From assembly GCF_003043945.1 (NCBI RefSeq), contig NZ_PYXG01000001.1, positions 62,001-126,000 on the forward strand: a stretch of 64,000 bases of DNA, in the 5' to 3' direction. This document shows positions 1 to 8,707 of the stretch, piece by piece. Both the position numbers and the translations under genes were made by a program. The DNA comes from Prevotella sp. oral taxon 376. GTDB taxonomy: Bacteria; Bacteroidota; Bacteroidia; Bacteroidales; Bacteroidaceae. The notes under the pieces were generated by a model. That model saw only the letters and a list, made by a program, of their open reading frames with translations, had not been told where the DNA came from and made no database searches. Positions within the stretch are counted from its first letter, which is position 1, and every line of letters begins with the position of its first letter.

Positions 1-123
1 GAACGCAATTTCATCGGCATCAAGAAAGACTCGCTGCAAATACGCTACGACGCGCTCTGCGGCACGGTGAGGGTCATCCATCGCCGCCAGCAGGAGACCG
101 CAGAAAAGAAAATCAAGAAATAG
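1..123 (+). CDS. 3' end of an unidentified protein (partial)
   Basis: An open frame runs from the first base to a TAG stop, giving the last 40 residues of a protein whose start lies outside the window. The visible part reads ERNFIGIKKDSLQIRYDALC and ends in a strongly basic, glutamine-rich tail (HRRQQETAEKKIKK). I do not recognise the family. It is followed by a terminator-like hairpin, so it probably ends its own transcription unit. Confidence 0.5.
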   Translation, partial: ERNFIGIKKDSLQIRYDALCGTVRVIHRRQQETAEKKIKK

Positions 124-163
124 TCCGCCCGGCGAGGCGGCAATTCTCACCAAGCCTCAGGAC

Positions 164-192
164 CGCTTCCGAAAGACGGAGAGAGCGTTTTT
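164..192 (+). terminator. Rho-independent-like terminator
   Basis: CGCT-TCCG pairs with CGGA-AGCG around an AAAGA loop with a three-base bulge, followed directly by five T. It lies 40 bases after the stop of the partial gene at the left edge. A shorter GC hairpin (CCGCC/GGCGG, 125-140) lies between them. Confidence 0.5.
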
Positions 193-271
193 CATATTTG
201 AAAAGTGGGAAAAAAGGATGAAAAAAAGCCAAATATTCGGTCGCGGAGATTCGTTTCTCACATATTTTATA

Positions 272-279
272 TAATTTTG
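272..279 (+). promoter_or_regulatory. Bacteroidetes -7 box (TAATTTTG) touching the DUF1599 start
   Basis: TAATTTTG matches the -7 consensus TAnnTTTG and ends two bases before the first ATG (282). Transcription should begin about 6-8 bases downstream, at or inside the first codons. The message would then be leaderless or start at the second ATG (288). A good -33 TTTG is not visible, so this is a tentative promoter. Confidence 0.4.
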
Positions 280-281
280 CA

Positions 282-836
282 ATGATTATGGCAAACGAGA
301 AAACAGACCAGGAATTTAAGAGCGTGATGCGGGAATGCCGGTCGCTCTTCGAGAAAAAGCTCCACGATTATGGGGCTTCGTGGCGCATCCTGCGCCCCTC
401 GTCGCTCACCGACCAGCTATTCATCAAGGCCAAGCGCATCCGCTCGCTTGAGCTCCAGAAAGAGTCGCTGGTGGGAGAAGGCATCCGGCCAGAGTTCATA
501 GCCCTCATCAACTACGGCATCGTGGGGCTCATCCAACTCGAGAAAGGCTTTGTCGACGCCGTGGACATGACCTCCGAGGAGGCTCTGGCGCTCTACGACC
601 GGCATGCACGGGAAGCCTACGAACTGATGCTGAAGAAGAATCACGACTATGGAGAAGCGTGGCGCGACATGCGGGTGAGCTCGTATACCGACTTCATTCT
701 CACCAAGGTAGAACGCGTGAAGGAGATAGAAGACCTGCAGGGACAGACTCTCGTGAGCGAGGGCATCGACGCCAATTATATGGACATCATCAATTACTCT
801 GTGTTCGGAGCCATCAAGCTGAAGGAGAGTGAATAG
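282..836 (+). CDS. DUF1599 (Nmad1-like) protein, internally duplicated
   Basis: A 184-residue cytoplasmic protein of the DUF1599 family (nucleotide modification associated domain 1). The family is all-helical and its biochemical role is not established. The sequence holds two copies of one motif block. The first has LHDYGASWR, SSLTDQLFIKAKRI, EGIRPEF and INYGIVG (about residues 28-90). The second has NHDYGEAWR, SSYTDFILTKVERV, EGIDANY and INYSVFG (about 118-178). The repeated HDYG..WR and K..R residues suggest two equivalent ligand sites. The start could be 282 or the in-frame ATG at 288, because the likely -7 box abuts 282. The stop overlaps the GTG of the next gene, so the two are translationally coupled. 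Confidence 0.85.
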   Translation: MIMANEKTDQEFKSVMRECRSLFEKKLHDYGASWRILRPSSLTDQLFIKAKRIRSLELQKESLVGEGIRPEFIALINYGIVGLIQLEKGFVDAVDMTSEEALALYDRHAREAYELMLKKNHDYGEAWRDMRVSSYTDFILTKVERVKEIEDLQGQTLVSEGIDANYMDIINYSVFGAIKLKESE

Positions 837-2166
837 GCTGAAGACGATACTGACCAATGTGTGCCGCCTGGTGCTTGCCCTGACCTTCATCTTCTCGGGA
901 TATGTAAAGGCCATCGACCCGCTGGGCACCCAATACAAGATTCAAGACTATCTCGAAGCCATGGGGCTTGTGGGCGCACTCCCCGACTGGGGTGCGCTCG
1001 GCATATCGGTGGCTCTGGCAGCCTTGGAATTCTGTCTGGGCATATTCGTGCTCTTCAATATCCGTCGCCGTGCTACCTCAAGGGTAATGCTCGCCTTCAT
1101 GGTGGTCATGACCCTGATAACGGTCTGGGGCGCCATCTGGAACCCCGTGAAAGACTGCGGCTGTTTCGGCGATGCCATTAAACTCACCAACACAGAGACT
1201 CTCCTGAAGAACCTCGTGCTCCTGGCGTGCGCCGCCGTGATATTCACATGGCCGCTGCGCATGACAAGGTTTATCTCCGAGAGCAACCAATGGATCGTCA
1301 TCAACTTCACGATACTCTATATCCTACTGTCGAGCGCCTACAGCCTCTATAAGCTGCCGCGATTCGATTTCCGTCCCTACCACATCGGGGCAAGCATCAA
1401 ACAGGGAATGGAAATCCCCAAAGGAGCGGCATCGCCGCGGTTTGAGACCACCTTTCTGATGAGGAAAGACGGCAAGACAAGGGAGTTTACGCTTGAAAAC
1501 TACCCTGATTCCACCTGGGAATTCATAGATTCCAAGACCGTGCAAACGGCAGAAGGCTACACGCCGCCCATCCACGACTTTTCCATTCAGGAATATCAGA
1601 GCGGAAAGGATATCACCCAGAAGGTGCTCAACGACAAGGGATATACCTTCCTGCTCATATCACCCCATCTGGAAAATGCCGACGACACCAACTTCGGCGA
1701 TATCGACCAACTCTACGAATACGCGCAGGAACAGGGCATTCCGTTCTATTGTCTGACAGCAAGCGACAAGGATGCCATGCAACGGTGGATTGACCTGACA
1801 GGAGCCGAATACCCTTTCTGTATCACAGACGAGACCACGCTGAAAACCATCATACGGAGCAATCCGGGACTGCTGCTGCTGAAAGACGGTACCGTCATCA
1901 ACAAGTGGAGCCACAACTTCCTGCCAAAGAACAGCGAACTGACCACCCCACTGCAGCAGTCAAGCATCGGACAGATGCCCCGGGATGCCGTCGCGGAAAA
2001 GATTGCCAAAGTGTTCCTGTGGTTTGTCCTGCCACTCCTGCTGCTGACATTTGCCGACCGCATGTGGGCTTGGAGCAAGTGGATACGCAAGAAACAAGAG
2101 AAACTGAAACATGATATATCAACTTTAACAAAAGAAAAAAATGAGAAAGAAAATTGTAGCCGGTAA
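829..2166 (+). CDS. DoxX/MauE-like membrane protein with thioredoxin-like C-terminal part
   Basis: A 445-residue inner-membrane protein. The N-terminal ~150 residues form a DoxX/MauE-like four-helix bundle: an early [14 protein letters not shown] motif, then DCGCFGDA after the third helix, a cysteine pair typical of MauE-like proteins in envelope thiol chemistry. Residues ~200-390 look like a periplasmic thioredoxin-like fold without a CXXC motif, and a last helix ([14 protein letters not shown], ~395) is followed by a charged tail. The start is GTG at 829, overlapping the previous stop, with AAGGAGAG just upstream acting as a ribosome site. The 3' end overlaps tpiA by 26 bases. The role is inferred to be redox-linked; the substrate is unknown. 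Confidence 0.75.
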   Translation: MNRLKTILTNVCRLVLALTFIFSGYVKAIDPLGTQYKIQDYLEAMGLVGALPDWGALGISVALAALEFCLGIFVLFNIRRRATSRVMLAFMVVMTLITVWGAIWNPVKDCGCFGDAIKLTNTETLLKNLVLLACAAVIFTWPLRMTRFISESNQWIVINFTILYILLSSAYSLYKLPRFDFRPYHIGASIKQGMEIPKGAASPRFETTFLMRKDGKTREFTLENYPDSTWEFIDSKTVQTAEGYTPPIHDFSIQEYQSGKDITQKVLNDKGYTFLLISPHLENADDTNFGDIDQLYEYAQEQGIPFYCLTASDKDAMQRWIDLTGAEYPFCITDETTLKTIIRSNPGLLLLKDGTVINKWSHNFLPKNSELTTPLQQSSIGQMPRDAVAEKIAKVFLWFVLPLLLLTFADRMWAWSKWIRKKQEKLKHDISTLTKEKNEKENCSR

Positions 2167-2896
2167 CTGGAAGATGAACAAGAACCTCCAGGAAGGCGTC
2201 GCTCTGGCAAAAGAGCTTACGGAAGTAGTTAAGAATCCTAACTGCGGAGTCATCATCTGCACACCCTTCATTCATCTTGCCAGCGTGGCAGACATCGTGA
2301 AAGGCAGCCCCATCGAACTGGGTGCGGAGAACTGCGCGGACAAGGCAAGCGGTGCTTATACGGGTGAGGTATCCGCAGAAATGGTGAAGTCTACAGGTGC
2401 GGAATATGTCATCCTCGGCCACTCAGAGCGCCGCGAGTATTATAAAGAGACTCCGGCCATCCTCAAAGGGAAAGTGGAACTGGCGCTGGCAAACGGCCTG
2501 AAGGTCATCTTCTGCATCGGAGAGTCGCTCGCACAGCGTGAGGCCAACGAGCAGAATGCCGTCGTAAAGGCAGAGCTTAAGGGCTCAGTATTCCATCTCA
2601 CGGCAGAGCAGTGGAAGAACATCGTGATTGCTTACGAGCCCATCTGGGCCATCGGTACCGGTAAGACGGCAACAGCCGAGCAAGCAGAAGAAATCCACGC
2701 CTACATCCGCTCTTGCGTAGCAGAGGTGTACGGAGCTGAAGTTGCCGACGGCACAACCATTCTCTATGGCGGCAGCTGCAAGGCAAGCAATGCGCCCGAA
2801 CTGTTTTCAAAGCCTGATATTGACGGCGGCTTAATTGGCGGTGCTTCGCTGAAAGCAGCCGACTTCAAAGGTATCATCGATGCCTGGAATAAATAA
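2141..2896 (+). CDS. tpiA: Triose-phosphate isomerase
   Basis: A 251-residue cytoplasmic TIM barrel that interconverts dihydroxyacetone phosphate and glyceraldehyde 3-phosphate in glycolysis and gluconeogenesis. All catalytic elements are present: Lys11 in GNWKMN, His94 in ILGHSERR, Glu166 in [14 protein letters not shown] (the mobile loop 6), and the phosphate-binding GGSCKASNA and GGLIGGASL near the C-terminus. The length is normal. The gene starts inside the end of the DoxX-like gene, so the two are co-transcribed, and it is followed by a strong hairpin terminator. Confidence 0.98.
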   Translation: MRKKIVAGNWKMNKNLQEGVALAKELTEVVKNPNCGVIICTPFIHLASVADIVKGSPIELGAENCADKASGAYTGEVSAEMVKSTGAEYVILGHSERREYYKETPAILKGKVELALANGLKVIFCIGESLAQREANEQNAVVKAELKGSVFHLTAEQWKNIVIAYEPIWAIGTGKTATAEQAEEIHAYIRSCVAEVYGAEVADGTTILYGGSCKASNAPELFSKPDIDGGLIGGASLKAADFKGIIDAWNK

Positions 2897-2909
2897 AGCA
2901 ATATCAAGA

Positions 2910-2950
2910 GCCCGCTGCTTCCCGTGCTAAAACGGGAAGCACGGGCCTAT
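2910..2950 (+). terminator. Terminator after tpiA
   Basis: GCCCGCTGCTTCCCGT (2910-2925) pairs with ACGGGAAGCACGGGC (2932-2946), with one bulged base and a six-base loop, and is followed by CTATTTT. An upstream in-frame ATG for the next gene (2924) lies inside this hairpin and is therefore unlikely to be its start. Confidence 0.8.
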
Positions 2951-2968
2951 TTTCCTAACTACGACAAG

Positions 2969-3619
2969 ATGAAACATTTCGTCATATTATTAATATGTAT
3001 CATATGCTCAGCGGCTGCCGCCGACGCACAGACCTATCTTGACCATCTCCGACAGAAGAACAAGGGACAGGGAACTGTAACGGTTATCCAGAGCAAGGAG
3101 ATCGACGAATTAGTGAACGGCAGCCAGACGAAAGTGAATCAGGATGTAAAGACCGGCGAGAAGCCGGACACGAAGAAAATAGAGGGAACCCCAGCTGTCG
3201 CAACAAACAAGAAAGAGGAACCCAAAGAAGAAGACCATACAACGGAAAAGCTCCACGAAAAGGAAGCTCTCATTCCTCCCAGAAAGATAGAAGGAAAGGA
3301 GGGCGAGACGGAACTTGCCACCGTCGACATGCGCAAGAAGGTGATGCTCAAGAGCTATAAGGTTACCGGATACAGGGTCCAGGCCTTTGCCGGAGGCAAC
3401 ACCCGTGCCGATCGCCAGATGGCAGAAGGTATCCGGACTGCCATCAAAACAAAGTTCCCCGACCAGCCCGTATATGTACATTTCTATTCTCCCAGATGGA
3501 TATGCCGCGTAGGAAACTACCGCAGTTACGAGCAAGCCAGCTGGATGTTGAAGGAAATCCAGAAGATGGGATATAAGGCGGCCACCATCGTCAAGGGCAA
3601 GATTACCGTCCAGTATTAA
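2969..3619 (+). CDS. Secreted SPOR-domain protein
   Basis: A 216-residue protein starting at the ATG at 2969. That codon begins a clean signal peptide ([21 protein letters not shown]), while the longer frame from 2924 would begin in the terminator. After the signal there is a long, charged, Lys/Glu-rich low-complexity linker (~30-120). The C-terminal ~75 residues ([19 protein letters not shown] to [15 protein letters not shown]) look like a SPOR domain, a fold that binds denuded septal peptidoglycan. An envelope role at sites of cell-wall remodelling is inferred from the domain. It lies two bases upstream of folE. Confidence 0.8.
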   Translation: MKHFVILLICIICSAAAADAQTYLDHLRQKNKGQGTVTVIQSKEIDELVNGSQTKVNQDVKTGEKPDTKKIEGTPAVATNKKEEPKEEDHTTEKLHEKEALIPPRKIEGKEGETELATVDMRKKVMLKSYKVTGYRVQAFAGGNTRADRQMAEGIRTAIKTKFPDQPVYVHFYSPRWICRVGNYRSYEQASWMLKEIQKMGYKAATIVKGKITVQY

Positions 3620-3621
3620 CT

Positions 3622-4215
3622 ATGAACCCAGAAACAGAACTGCGCGAGGGACTCGAGGAACTCGCCGCTCATTATAGAGATATCCTCCGCCTGCTCGGAG
3701 AAGACGCGACCCGTGAAGGATTGGAGAAAACTCCCATGCGCGTGGCAAAGGCCATGCAAATCCTCACCCGCGGCTATACGCAAGACCCCAAGAAGGTTCT
3801 CACCGACGCGCTCTTTAAGGAAGAGTACAGCCAGATGGTCATCGTGAAAGACATAGACTTCTTCTCCATGTGCGAACACCACATGTTGCCATTCTATGGA
3901 AAGGCACATGTTGCCTATATTCCCAATGGATACATCACGGGGTTGAGCAAGGTTGTCCGGGTTGTCGACATCTTCAGCCACCGGCTTCAGGTACAGGAGC
4001 GGATGACGCAGCAAATCAAGGACTGCATCCAAGAGACCCTGAAGCCTCTCGGGGTGATGGTGGTCATCGAGGCAAAGCACATGTGCATGCAGATGCGCGG
4101 CGTGGAGAAGCAGAACTCCATCACGACAACGAGCGACTTCAGCGGTGCCTTTAATCAGGCCAAGACCCGCGAGGAGTTCATGAACCTACTGCGGGGAGAG
4201 TCCAAGAGAATCTAA
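3622..4215 (+). CDS. folE: GTP cyclohydrolase I
   Basis: A 197-residue enzyme converting GTP to 7,8-dihydroneopterin triphosphate, the first step of tetrahydrofolate (and pterin) synthesis. The zinc ligands are visible: Cys84 and His87 in [10 protein letters not shown] and Cys155 in HMCMQMRGV. So are GLSKVVRVV and the R-EFM-LLRG C-terminus. The family forms toroidal decamers. The start is two bases after the SPOR gene stop, so the two are probably one message. Confidence 0.97.
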   Translation: MNPETELREGLEELAAHYRDILRLLGEDATREGLEKTPMRVAKAMQILTRGYTQDPKKVLTDALFKEEYSQMVIVKDIDFFSMCEHHMLPFYGKAHVAYIPNGYITGLSKVVRVVDIFSHRLQVQERMTQQIKDCIQETLKPLGVMVVIEAKHMCMQMRGVEKQNSITTTSDFSGAFNQAKTREEFMNLLRGESKRI

Positions 4216-4261
4216 GGAAAGCCACCGCGGGAGAATGTCTAATGATATAAAAAAATAAGAT

Positions 4262-5011
4262 ATGAAGTTCATTTCATGGAATGTAAACGGCTTGCGGGCC
4301 TGTGTGGGAAAAGGATTTAAGGAGAGTTTCGAAGCCTTGGACGCAGATTTCTTCTGCCTTCAGGAAACCAAGATGCAGGCCGGACAGCTCGACCTGCAGT
4401 TTCCCGGATATGAGTCTTATTGGAACTATGCCGACAAGAAAGGCTATTCCGGCACTGCCATCTACACCCGCCACAAGCCCCTGGGCGTAACCTGCGGCAT
4501 CGGTATCGACCAGCACGACCACGAGGGACGCGTCATCACACTGGAGATGCCCGAGTTCTATTTAGTTACGGTCTACACACCCAACTCTCAGGACGAGTTG
4601 CGCCGACTGGACTACCGCATGCAATGGGAGACCGACTTCCAGAACTTTCTCCACAAACTGGACGAGAAAAAGCCGGTGATTGTCTGCGGAGACATGAATG
4701 TAGCTCATGAGGAAATCGACATCAAGAACCCCAAGAGCAATCGTCGCAACGCCGGATTCACCGACGAGGAGCGCGAAAAGATGACCACCATCCTGAACAA
4801 TGGCTTCATCGACACCTTCCGCACGCTGCATCCGGAGCAGGTAACCTATTCTTGGTGGAGCTATCGCTTCCATGCCCGTGAAAAGAACGCGGGCTGGCGC
4901 ATCGACTACTTCCTGACATCAGAACGCCTGAGAGACAAGATTTCAGAGGCCAGAATTCATACAGACATCTTCGGAAGCGACCATTGCCCCGTAGAATTAG
5001 ACATGAGATAG
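4262..5011 (+). CDS. xth: Exodeoxyribonuclease III (AP endonuclease)
   Basis: A 249-residue member of the exonuclease III / APE family, which cleaves 5' to abasic sites and removes 3' blocks during base-excision repair. The family motifs are in order: SWNVNGLRA at the N-terminus, LQETK (metal-binding Glu35), YSGTAIYTRH, GDMNVAHEEID, GWRIDYFLTS and the C-terminal GSDHCPVELDM carrying the catalytic Asp-His. The length is standard. It is the last gene of the leftward block and is followed by two hairpins. Confidence 0.96.
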   Translation: MKFISWNVNGLRACVGKGFKESFEALDADFFCLQETKMQAGQLDLQFPGYESYWNYADKKGYSGTAIYTRHKPLGVTCGIGIDQHDHEGRVITLEMPEFYLVTVYTPNSQDELRRLDYRMQWETDFQNFLHKLDEKKPVIVCGDMNVAHEEIDIKNPKSNRRNAGFTDEEREKMTTILNNGFIDTFRTLHPEQVTYSWWSYRFHAREKNAGWRIDYFLTSERLRDKISEARIHTDIFGSDHCPVELDMR

Positions 5012-5016
5012 AGCCA

Positions 5017-5037
5017 TCTCCCCTCACACAGGGGAGA
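5017..5037 (+). terminator. Hairpin after xth
   Basis: TCTCCCCT and AGGGGAGA form a perfect 8-bp stem with a five-base loop six bases after the xth stop. There is no T run, so it may protect the 3' end rather than terminate transcription. Confidence 0.45.
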
Positions 5038-5093
5038 AGGGCCTACCGGCTATCCTGACACCTGCCGCGGTCCGTTCATCATGAAAAAATAAG

Positions 5094-5119
5094 GAGGGCA
5101 GCTCTCGCGAGTTGCCCTC
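5094..5119. terminator. Bidirectional terminator between convergent genes
   Basis: GAGGGCAGCTC and GAGTTGCCCTC pair over 11 bp (one G-T), with a TCGC loop. The hairpin lies between the ends of xth (+) and the MORN-like gene (-), followed by pyrimidines on the plus side and preceded by an A run that gives a T run on the minus side. Confidence 0.7.
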
Positions 5120-5144
5120 TTCTCCATTAAGATTAGTAGTTATA

Positions 5145-5657
5145 TTATTGTAAGAGAGATCTGATTTCTGAAACCGGGCGCTTCTCCATCTGCCCGTCCT
5201 TGCCGGTTATGACGAAATAATCGTGCTTCGACTGGCCGTTGGCAAACTCTATGACCGCAATGCTGCCGTCGTTCATCTGAACCGTAAAGTGCCCCTGGCG
5301 CTTTCCATTCACATACTTGCCGTGAACTTTCTGCATGCCGTCAGGATAATAGGTGGTAACCTCGCCTTCGAAAATCGTATTGTTATCATTGCCGAGGTCT
5401 ACGAAATTGTAACCCCCTTCGGCCTTCAGAGTCCCATTCAGATAGAAGTCCTGGAAGACATCACGCTTGTTGGCGCCCGTACCCTGGGTCATGAGGAGGC
5501 GATAATAGTCGGCCTCACTGCGCCCGGAGACGCTCATCTTGTCAGCGGAATAATAAATTGTGTCAGAAGCAATTACTGCATCCGGACTCACATGCTTGCG
5601 GCCGTAGCTTGCCACGGTCATCAAAGCCATCATTGAAAATAGAATAATCTTCTTCAT
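5145..5657 (-). CDS. Secreted MORN/YwqK-like repeat protein
   Basis: A 170-residue protein with a signal peptide (MKKIILFSMMALMTVASYG) and, from about residue 70, repeats resembling MORN / YwqK-type antitoxin proteins: DFYLNGTLKAEGGY, EGEVTTYYPDGMQKVHGKYVNGKRQG, QMNDGSIAVIEFANGQ. Such proteins are common in Bacteroidales and mostly uncharacterised. No partner toxin is nearby and the protein is exported, so an antitoxin role is not supported. It has its own strong promoter and appears to be transcribed alone. Confidence 0.75.
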   Translation of the reverse strand: MKKIILFSMMALMTVASYGRKHVSPDAVIASDTIYYSADKMSVSGRSEADYYRLLMTQGTGANKRDVFQDFYLNGTLKAEGGYNFVDLGNDNNTIFEGEVTTYYPDGMQKVHGKYVNGKRQGHFTVQMNDGSIAVIEFANGQSKHDYFVITGKDGQMEKRPVSEIRSLLQ

Positions 5658-5697
5658 TTTATACAGTACTTTAGGTTTTTATCTTTATTTTCGGCTG

Positions 5698-5728
5698 CAA
5701 AGATATACATTTTATTTCATACGACAAA
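5698..5728 (-). promoter_or_regulatory. Promoter of the MORN-like gene
   Basis: On the minus strand: -33 TTTG (5728-5725), 19-base spacer, -7 TATCTTTG (5705-5698). This is a consensus fit to the Bacteroidetes housekeeping promoter. It predicts a leader of about 35 bases before the ATG at 5657. Confidence 0.85.
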
Positions 5729-6083
5729 AACTCATTAACAATATTTTATAAGTTTTTTTTATCTATAAGAACCTTTAAAACACAAAGATTGCCTAAGATC
5801 TTAAACCTATATATACCGCCCGCAAAACTGACAAAAAGAAATATTGATAGCAAAAACAGGGGATAAAACGCCTAAAAAATAACATATTGACACTTCTTTT
5901 CAGCAAAACATTGTCTTTGCGACAACCAACAGAAGCCTTTTCTGCAACTCGTGGTTTGTAAACATTTATACAAATCTCAATGTTCTTAATATAACAATTT
6001 GCAAAGCATTTAGCAAGGCAACACATTACTTTAGCTTACACTTTGAGAAGTGAAAGCCTTGTCTTACTTATCAAAGAAAAAAA
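5729..6083. other. AT-rich intergenic region, no gene seen
   Basis: About 355 bases between the GH25 stop and the promoter of the MORN-like gene. Short frames here have no family features. An imperfect hairpin (GCTTACACTT / AAGTGAAAGC, 6034-6057) downstream of the GH25 gene could mark its mRNA end but lacks a T run. A small RNA cannot be excluded or supported from sequence alone. Confidence 0.5.
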
Positions 6084-6872
6084 CTATTGACTTATCAGAA
6101 GGTCGGCCAGGGTTGTCCCCTGAGCAAAAATATCCAAATCCACCTCTGTCTTGATACCATTGATATAGCCTTGGTCGGTATGCTGCCAGATATTATGCTC
6201 TCCTGCTCCTTCCACCATGGGCTCCTCTCCATTATAGCGGGCAAGAAAGATATTGAAATGGTTGAAACGCGGGGCGAGCCACTCATTATAGAACTTGGCA
6301 TAACTGTAGATTATCGGGTAAACACCGTAGTGCTTCTTGACATACCAGCAGAACAAGGCCAGACTGTCCTGAAGGGCTTTCTTCCCCCACCCTTTCACGC
6401 CTTCAGGCTCCACATCTATCATCGGGCGCAGCTTCTGCTCCTTGGGCTTCACATGCCGCCTGAAGTGGGAAAACTGGTCGGTGATGGCGCTTGAGGAGGT
6501 CAGATAGTGATACGAACCCACATTCAGACCCACCAAATTGGCCTCCCGGATATTCCGCTCATACATGGAGTCAAGATGGGTGGAGCCCTCCGTCGCCTTG
6601 ACATAGACAAACTGGATGGCCGTGTCTTGCGCCACCGCCATCCAGTCGATGATGCCCTGATGATGAGAGACATCGATGCCGTCGTATCGCTGTTCTATAA
6701 ACTCGCGCCTCTCCACCTGACCGCCCACCAGGAAATGAGCGGCCTCGTCATTGAACAATAGCACCACCGCTAAAAAGACGAAGAAAACGGCGGCCACGCC
6801 CGCAAGAAGCCATCCAAACGCCTTTTTGCGCCGTGAGTGGCGGTGGTGATGATGGTGATGTCTATGTGCCAT
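6084..6872 (-). CDS. GH25-family lysozyme, membrane-anchored, with poly-His head
   Basis: A 262-residue protein. Residues ~55-260 form a glycoside hydrolase 25 (Chalaropsis-type muramidase) barrel: YDGIDVSHHQGIIDW carries the first catalytic Asp, FVYVKATEGSTHLD follows, RPMIDVEPEG carries the Asp/Glu pair, and IWQHTDQGYINGIKTEVDLD is the last strand. It should cleave the MurNAc-GlcNAc bond of peptidoglycan. A helix (~20-41) anchors it with the catalytic part outside the cytoplasm. The preceding cytoplasmic head is extraordinarily His-rich (MAHRHHHHHHRHSRRKK). It lies five bases after the TonB-C gene, in one operon with it and the DUF4251 lipoprotein. Confidence 0.88.
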   Translation of the reverse strand: MAHRHHHHHHRHSRRKKAFGWLLAGVAAVFFVFLAVVLLFNDEAAHFLVGGQVERREFIEQRYDGIDVSHHQGIIDWMAVAQDTAIQFVYVKATEGSTHLDSMYERNIREANLVGLNVGSYHYLTSSSAITDQFSHFRRHVKPKEQKLRPMIDVEPEGVKGWGKKALQDSLALFCWYVKKHYGVYPIIYSYAKFYNEWLAPRFNHFNIFLARYNGEEPMVEGAGEHNIWQHTDQGYINGIKTEVDLDIFAQGTTLADLLISQ

Positions 6873-6877
6873 AACCG

Positions 6878-7996
6878 TTATTCCAATCGAAAGCCCAAGG
6901 GCAGGTCCAGGATCGTGGCCACCGGCTCGCCCCTTTGCTCACCCGGAATCCACTTCGGCATGAGTTTTACCACGCGCACAGCTTCCCGGTCAAGTGCCGG
7001 GTCTACGGGAGAGACCACCTTCACATTCCCCACTTCGCCGGTCTTGCTAATCACGAATTCCACCATCACCGTGCCGCCCACCTTCCGGGCAGCCACCTCG
7101 GCCGGATAGTTCACATTCGCCTTGAGAAACTTTGCAAGTCCATCAGCGCCTCCCCTGAACTCCGGGGCCTTGTCCACCTTATTATATATAGGCTCTCCCT
7201 GCCACAGCGAATCCTCGCGAATCGTCGACATCGGCCCTGGGGGAGCCTCCTTTTCCAGAATGCCGCGAGCCTCCCTGGTAAGCAGCGAGCGATAATCTTT
7301 CACGCTGAGGCGTGTGGTAAACGGCAGATATTCCTCCTCCGTCATATACAGCATGTCGAAACAGAAGTCGCTGTCCGCCAGATATCCGTCAAGGAAAGTT
7401 ATCCCCAGCATGTCGTCGCCGAAGTCAATAGAGGCGTTGCGTGCCAGCTCGAGGAGCATGCCCGCCCCGTAATAGCCGTTCTCAAGGCGTTGCGTTCTAA
7501 TCAGGTCTTTCATCCTCAGCACTCGCTGCTGCTGCAGGTCGTAGGTGATATAGTGCCTCACCGTGTCTCCCCTCTGTGTCGAGAGCCTCTCCGGAGTACA
7601 CCGATAGCTCAGCTCATAGGAGATGTAGCGGTTCGCAAGATGCCCCTTCTGCCTCAGGCTCACCTCCACATAACAGAACTTCCGGTCGTCGGGAATGGTC
7701 TTGAACTGCTGCACTACGGGGTCTCCGAAGCGCTGCAGGAAAGCCGCATAGCTTTTCTCGAAACCGCTGAACTCGCCTTGCGACCCGAAGAGCATACCGG
7801 CTAAATAGGCCTGCAGGTTCTTTACATGGAAACCGTCTACATATTCCGGCCACTCCAGGTCTACATCGATGACATTCATTTCCTCTCCTCTATGATAGAA
7901 GAAATGGTCTTTCTGATAGCGAATACAGCTGTTCTTGGGCGCGGCATGGGCGTTTGCGGCCATCAGCAGCAAGGCCATGAGCAGAAGTTTCTTCAT
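6878..7996 (-). CDS. Exported protein with C-terminal TonB domain
   Basis: A 372-residue protein with a cleavable-looking signal peptide (MKKLLLMALLLMAANAHA). Residues ~25-250 form an uncharacterised region whose YELSYRCTPERL and YITYDLQQQRVLRMKDLI segments resemble DUF3298/RsiV-like folds (low certainty). The C-terminal ~95 residues are a TonB-C domain (APEFRGGADGLAKFLKANVN, GGTVMVEFVISKTGEVGNV, LDREAVRVVKLMPKWIPGEQ). It lacks the usual N-terminal membrane anchor and proline-rich spacer, so it is not a classical energy transducer. A four-base overlap with the upstream lipoprotein gene indicates coupling. Confidence 0.8.
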   Translation of the reverse strand: MKKLLLMALLLMAANAHAAPKNSCIRYQKDHFFYHRGEEMNVIDVDLEWPEYVDGFHVKNLQAYLAGMLFGSQGEFSGFEKSYAAFLQRFGDPVVQQFKTIPDDRKFCYVEVSLRQKGHLANRYISYELSYRCTPERLSTQRGDTVRHYITYDLQQQRVLRMKDLIRTQRLENGYYGAGMLLELARNASIDFGDDMLGITFLDGYLADSDFCFDMLYMTEEEYLPFTTRLSVKDYRSLLTREARGILEKEAPPGPMSTIREDSLWQGEPIYNKVDKAPEFRGGADGLAKFLKANVNYPAEVAARKVGGTVMVEFVISKTGEVGNVKVVSPVDPALDREAVRVVKLMPKWIPGEQRGEPVATILDLPLGFRLE

Positions 7997-8493
7997 CGGC
8001 GCTCCTCCAAGTCCATGGCTCCCGTGAAGCGAATGCCATCGCGCTCGTGGGCATACACCACGATAGAGGCGCTCCCATTGGCAAACAGCTCGATGTTATA
8101 GACAAACTCATCCTCCTCGTTGCGTGCCTTTATCTGCACCTGATAACTGCCTTTCTTGCCCTTGGCCACCTGATAATCGGTCGCCAGAGCCGTGAAGTTC
8201 AGCCCCTTGCCACCGCCGTAGGGCACATTGTAGGCACGGCCGAAATAAGGCAGATACGAAATCAGGGTGTCGCCGTGCAGGGTGAGCGCATAGTTGGGAG
8301 TAAGCTGTTTCACCGGACCGCGCATCGGCTGCATGTAGTTCACATGAATCGTGAAATGACGGTCGTTGAGGTTCGCTGCCAGCTGCTGCTGTTCGCGGGC
8401 TTCCTTCGCGGCTTTCTCCTCGGGCGTCAGGCGCATGGTGGAGCAGGCAGCCACGGCCAGCGCCATAAGGGTCAGTAATATAAGTTTCTTCAT
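7993..8493 (-). CDS. DUF4251 lipoprotein
   Basis: A 166-residue lipoprotein: signal peptide with lipobox (LAVAAC, Cys17) followed by a helical charged segment (TPEEKAAKEAREQQQ) and the beta-rich DUF4251 region with NYMQPMRGPVKQLTPNY, GDTLISYLPYFGRAY and GGKGLNF motifs. The function of the family is unknown. It is the first gene of a three-gene operon with the TonB-C protein and the GH25 lysozyme, and the palindrome array at 8621-8685 lies upstream of it. No clear promoter was found directly upstream. Confidence 0.85.
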   Translation of the reverse strand: MKKLILLTLMALAVAACSTMRLTPEEKAAKEAREQQQLAANLNDRHFTIHVNYMQPMRGPVKQLTPNYALTLHGDTLISYLPYFGRAYNVPYGGGKGLNFTALATDYQVAKGKKGSYQVQIKARNEEDEFVYNIELFANGSASIVVYAHERDGIRFTGAMDLEERR

Positions 8494-8620
8494 CTTACCT
8501 CTGTTTTTACGGGCTAATTTACGATTTTTATTTCATACTTGCAATAGTTGTATGTTTTTTTAACCTTGGTTCCGCCAGTCAGCCATCAAGACCGTTACTG
8601 AGAAAGAGGGCTTCCCGTCT

Positions 8621-8685
8621 GACAAAATCGGCGATTTCGTCCGACGATTTCGGCGATTTCGTCAGACAATCTCGGCGAAATTGTC
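8621..8685. repeat. 22-bp-phased palindrome array A (class I, 3 units)
   Basis: Three 21-bp units at 8621-8641, 8643-8663 and 8665-8685, each separated by one base, centres at 8631, 8653 and 8675. Every unit begins GAC, has TCGGCGA in the middle and ends GTC. In unit 1 the arms are GACAAAATCG and CGATTTCGTC around a central G. The array starts 22 bases after the copA stop and lies before the DUF4251 gene. Three other sites carry the same units and spacing. Confidence 0.9.
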
Positions 8686-8707
8686 ATTCAGGAGATGGCT
8701 TCCGGGA

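Noticed and set aside
5145..5657. Toxin-antitoxin system
   Set aside because: The YwqK-like repeats suggest the name, but the protein is exported and no toxin gene is adjacent.
5793..6026. Small gene in the 5.7-6.1 kb gap
   Set aside because: AT-driven frame without signal, domain or start context; composition unlike the neighbouring genes.
6034..6057. Rho-independent terminator of the lysozyme gene
   Set aside because: Imperfect hairpin without a T run; kept only as a note.
8621..8685. CRISPR array
   Set aside because: Arrays A-F have one-base spacing and near-palindromic units, not long unique spacers; no cas genes are present.
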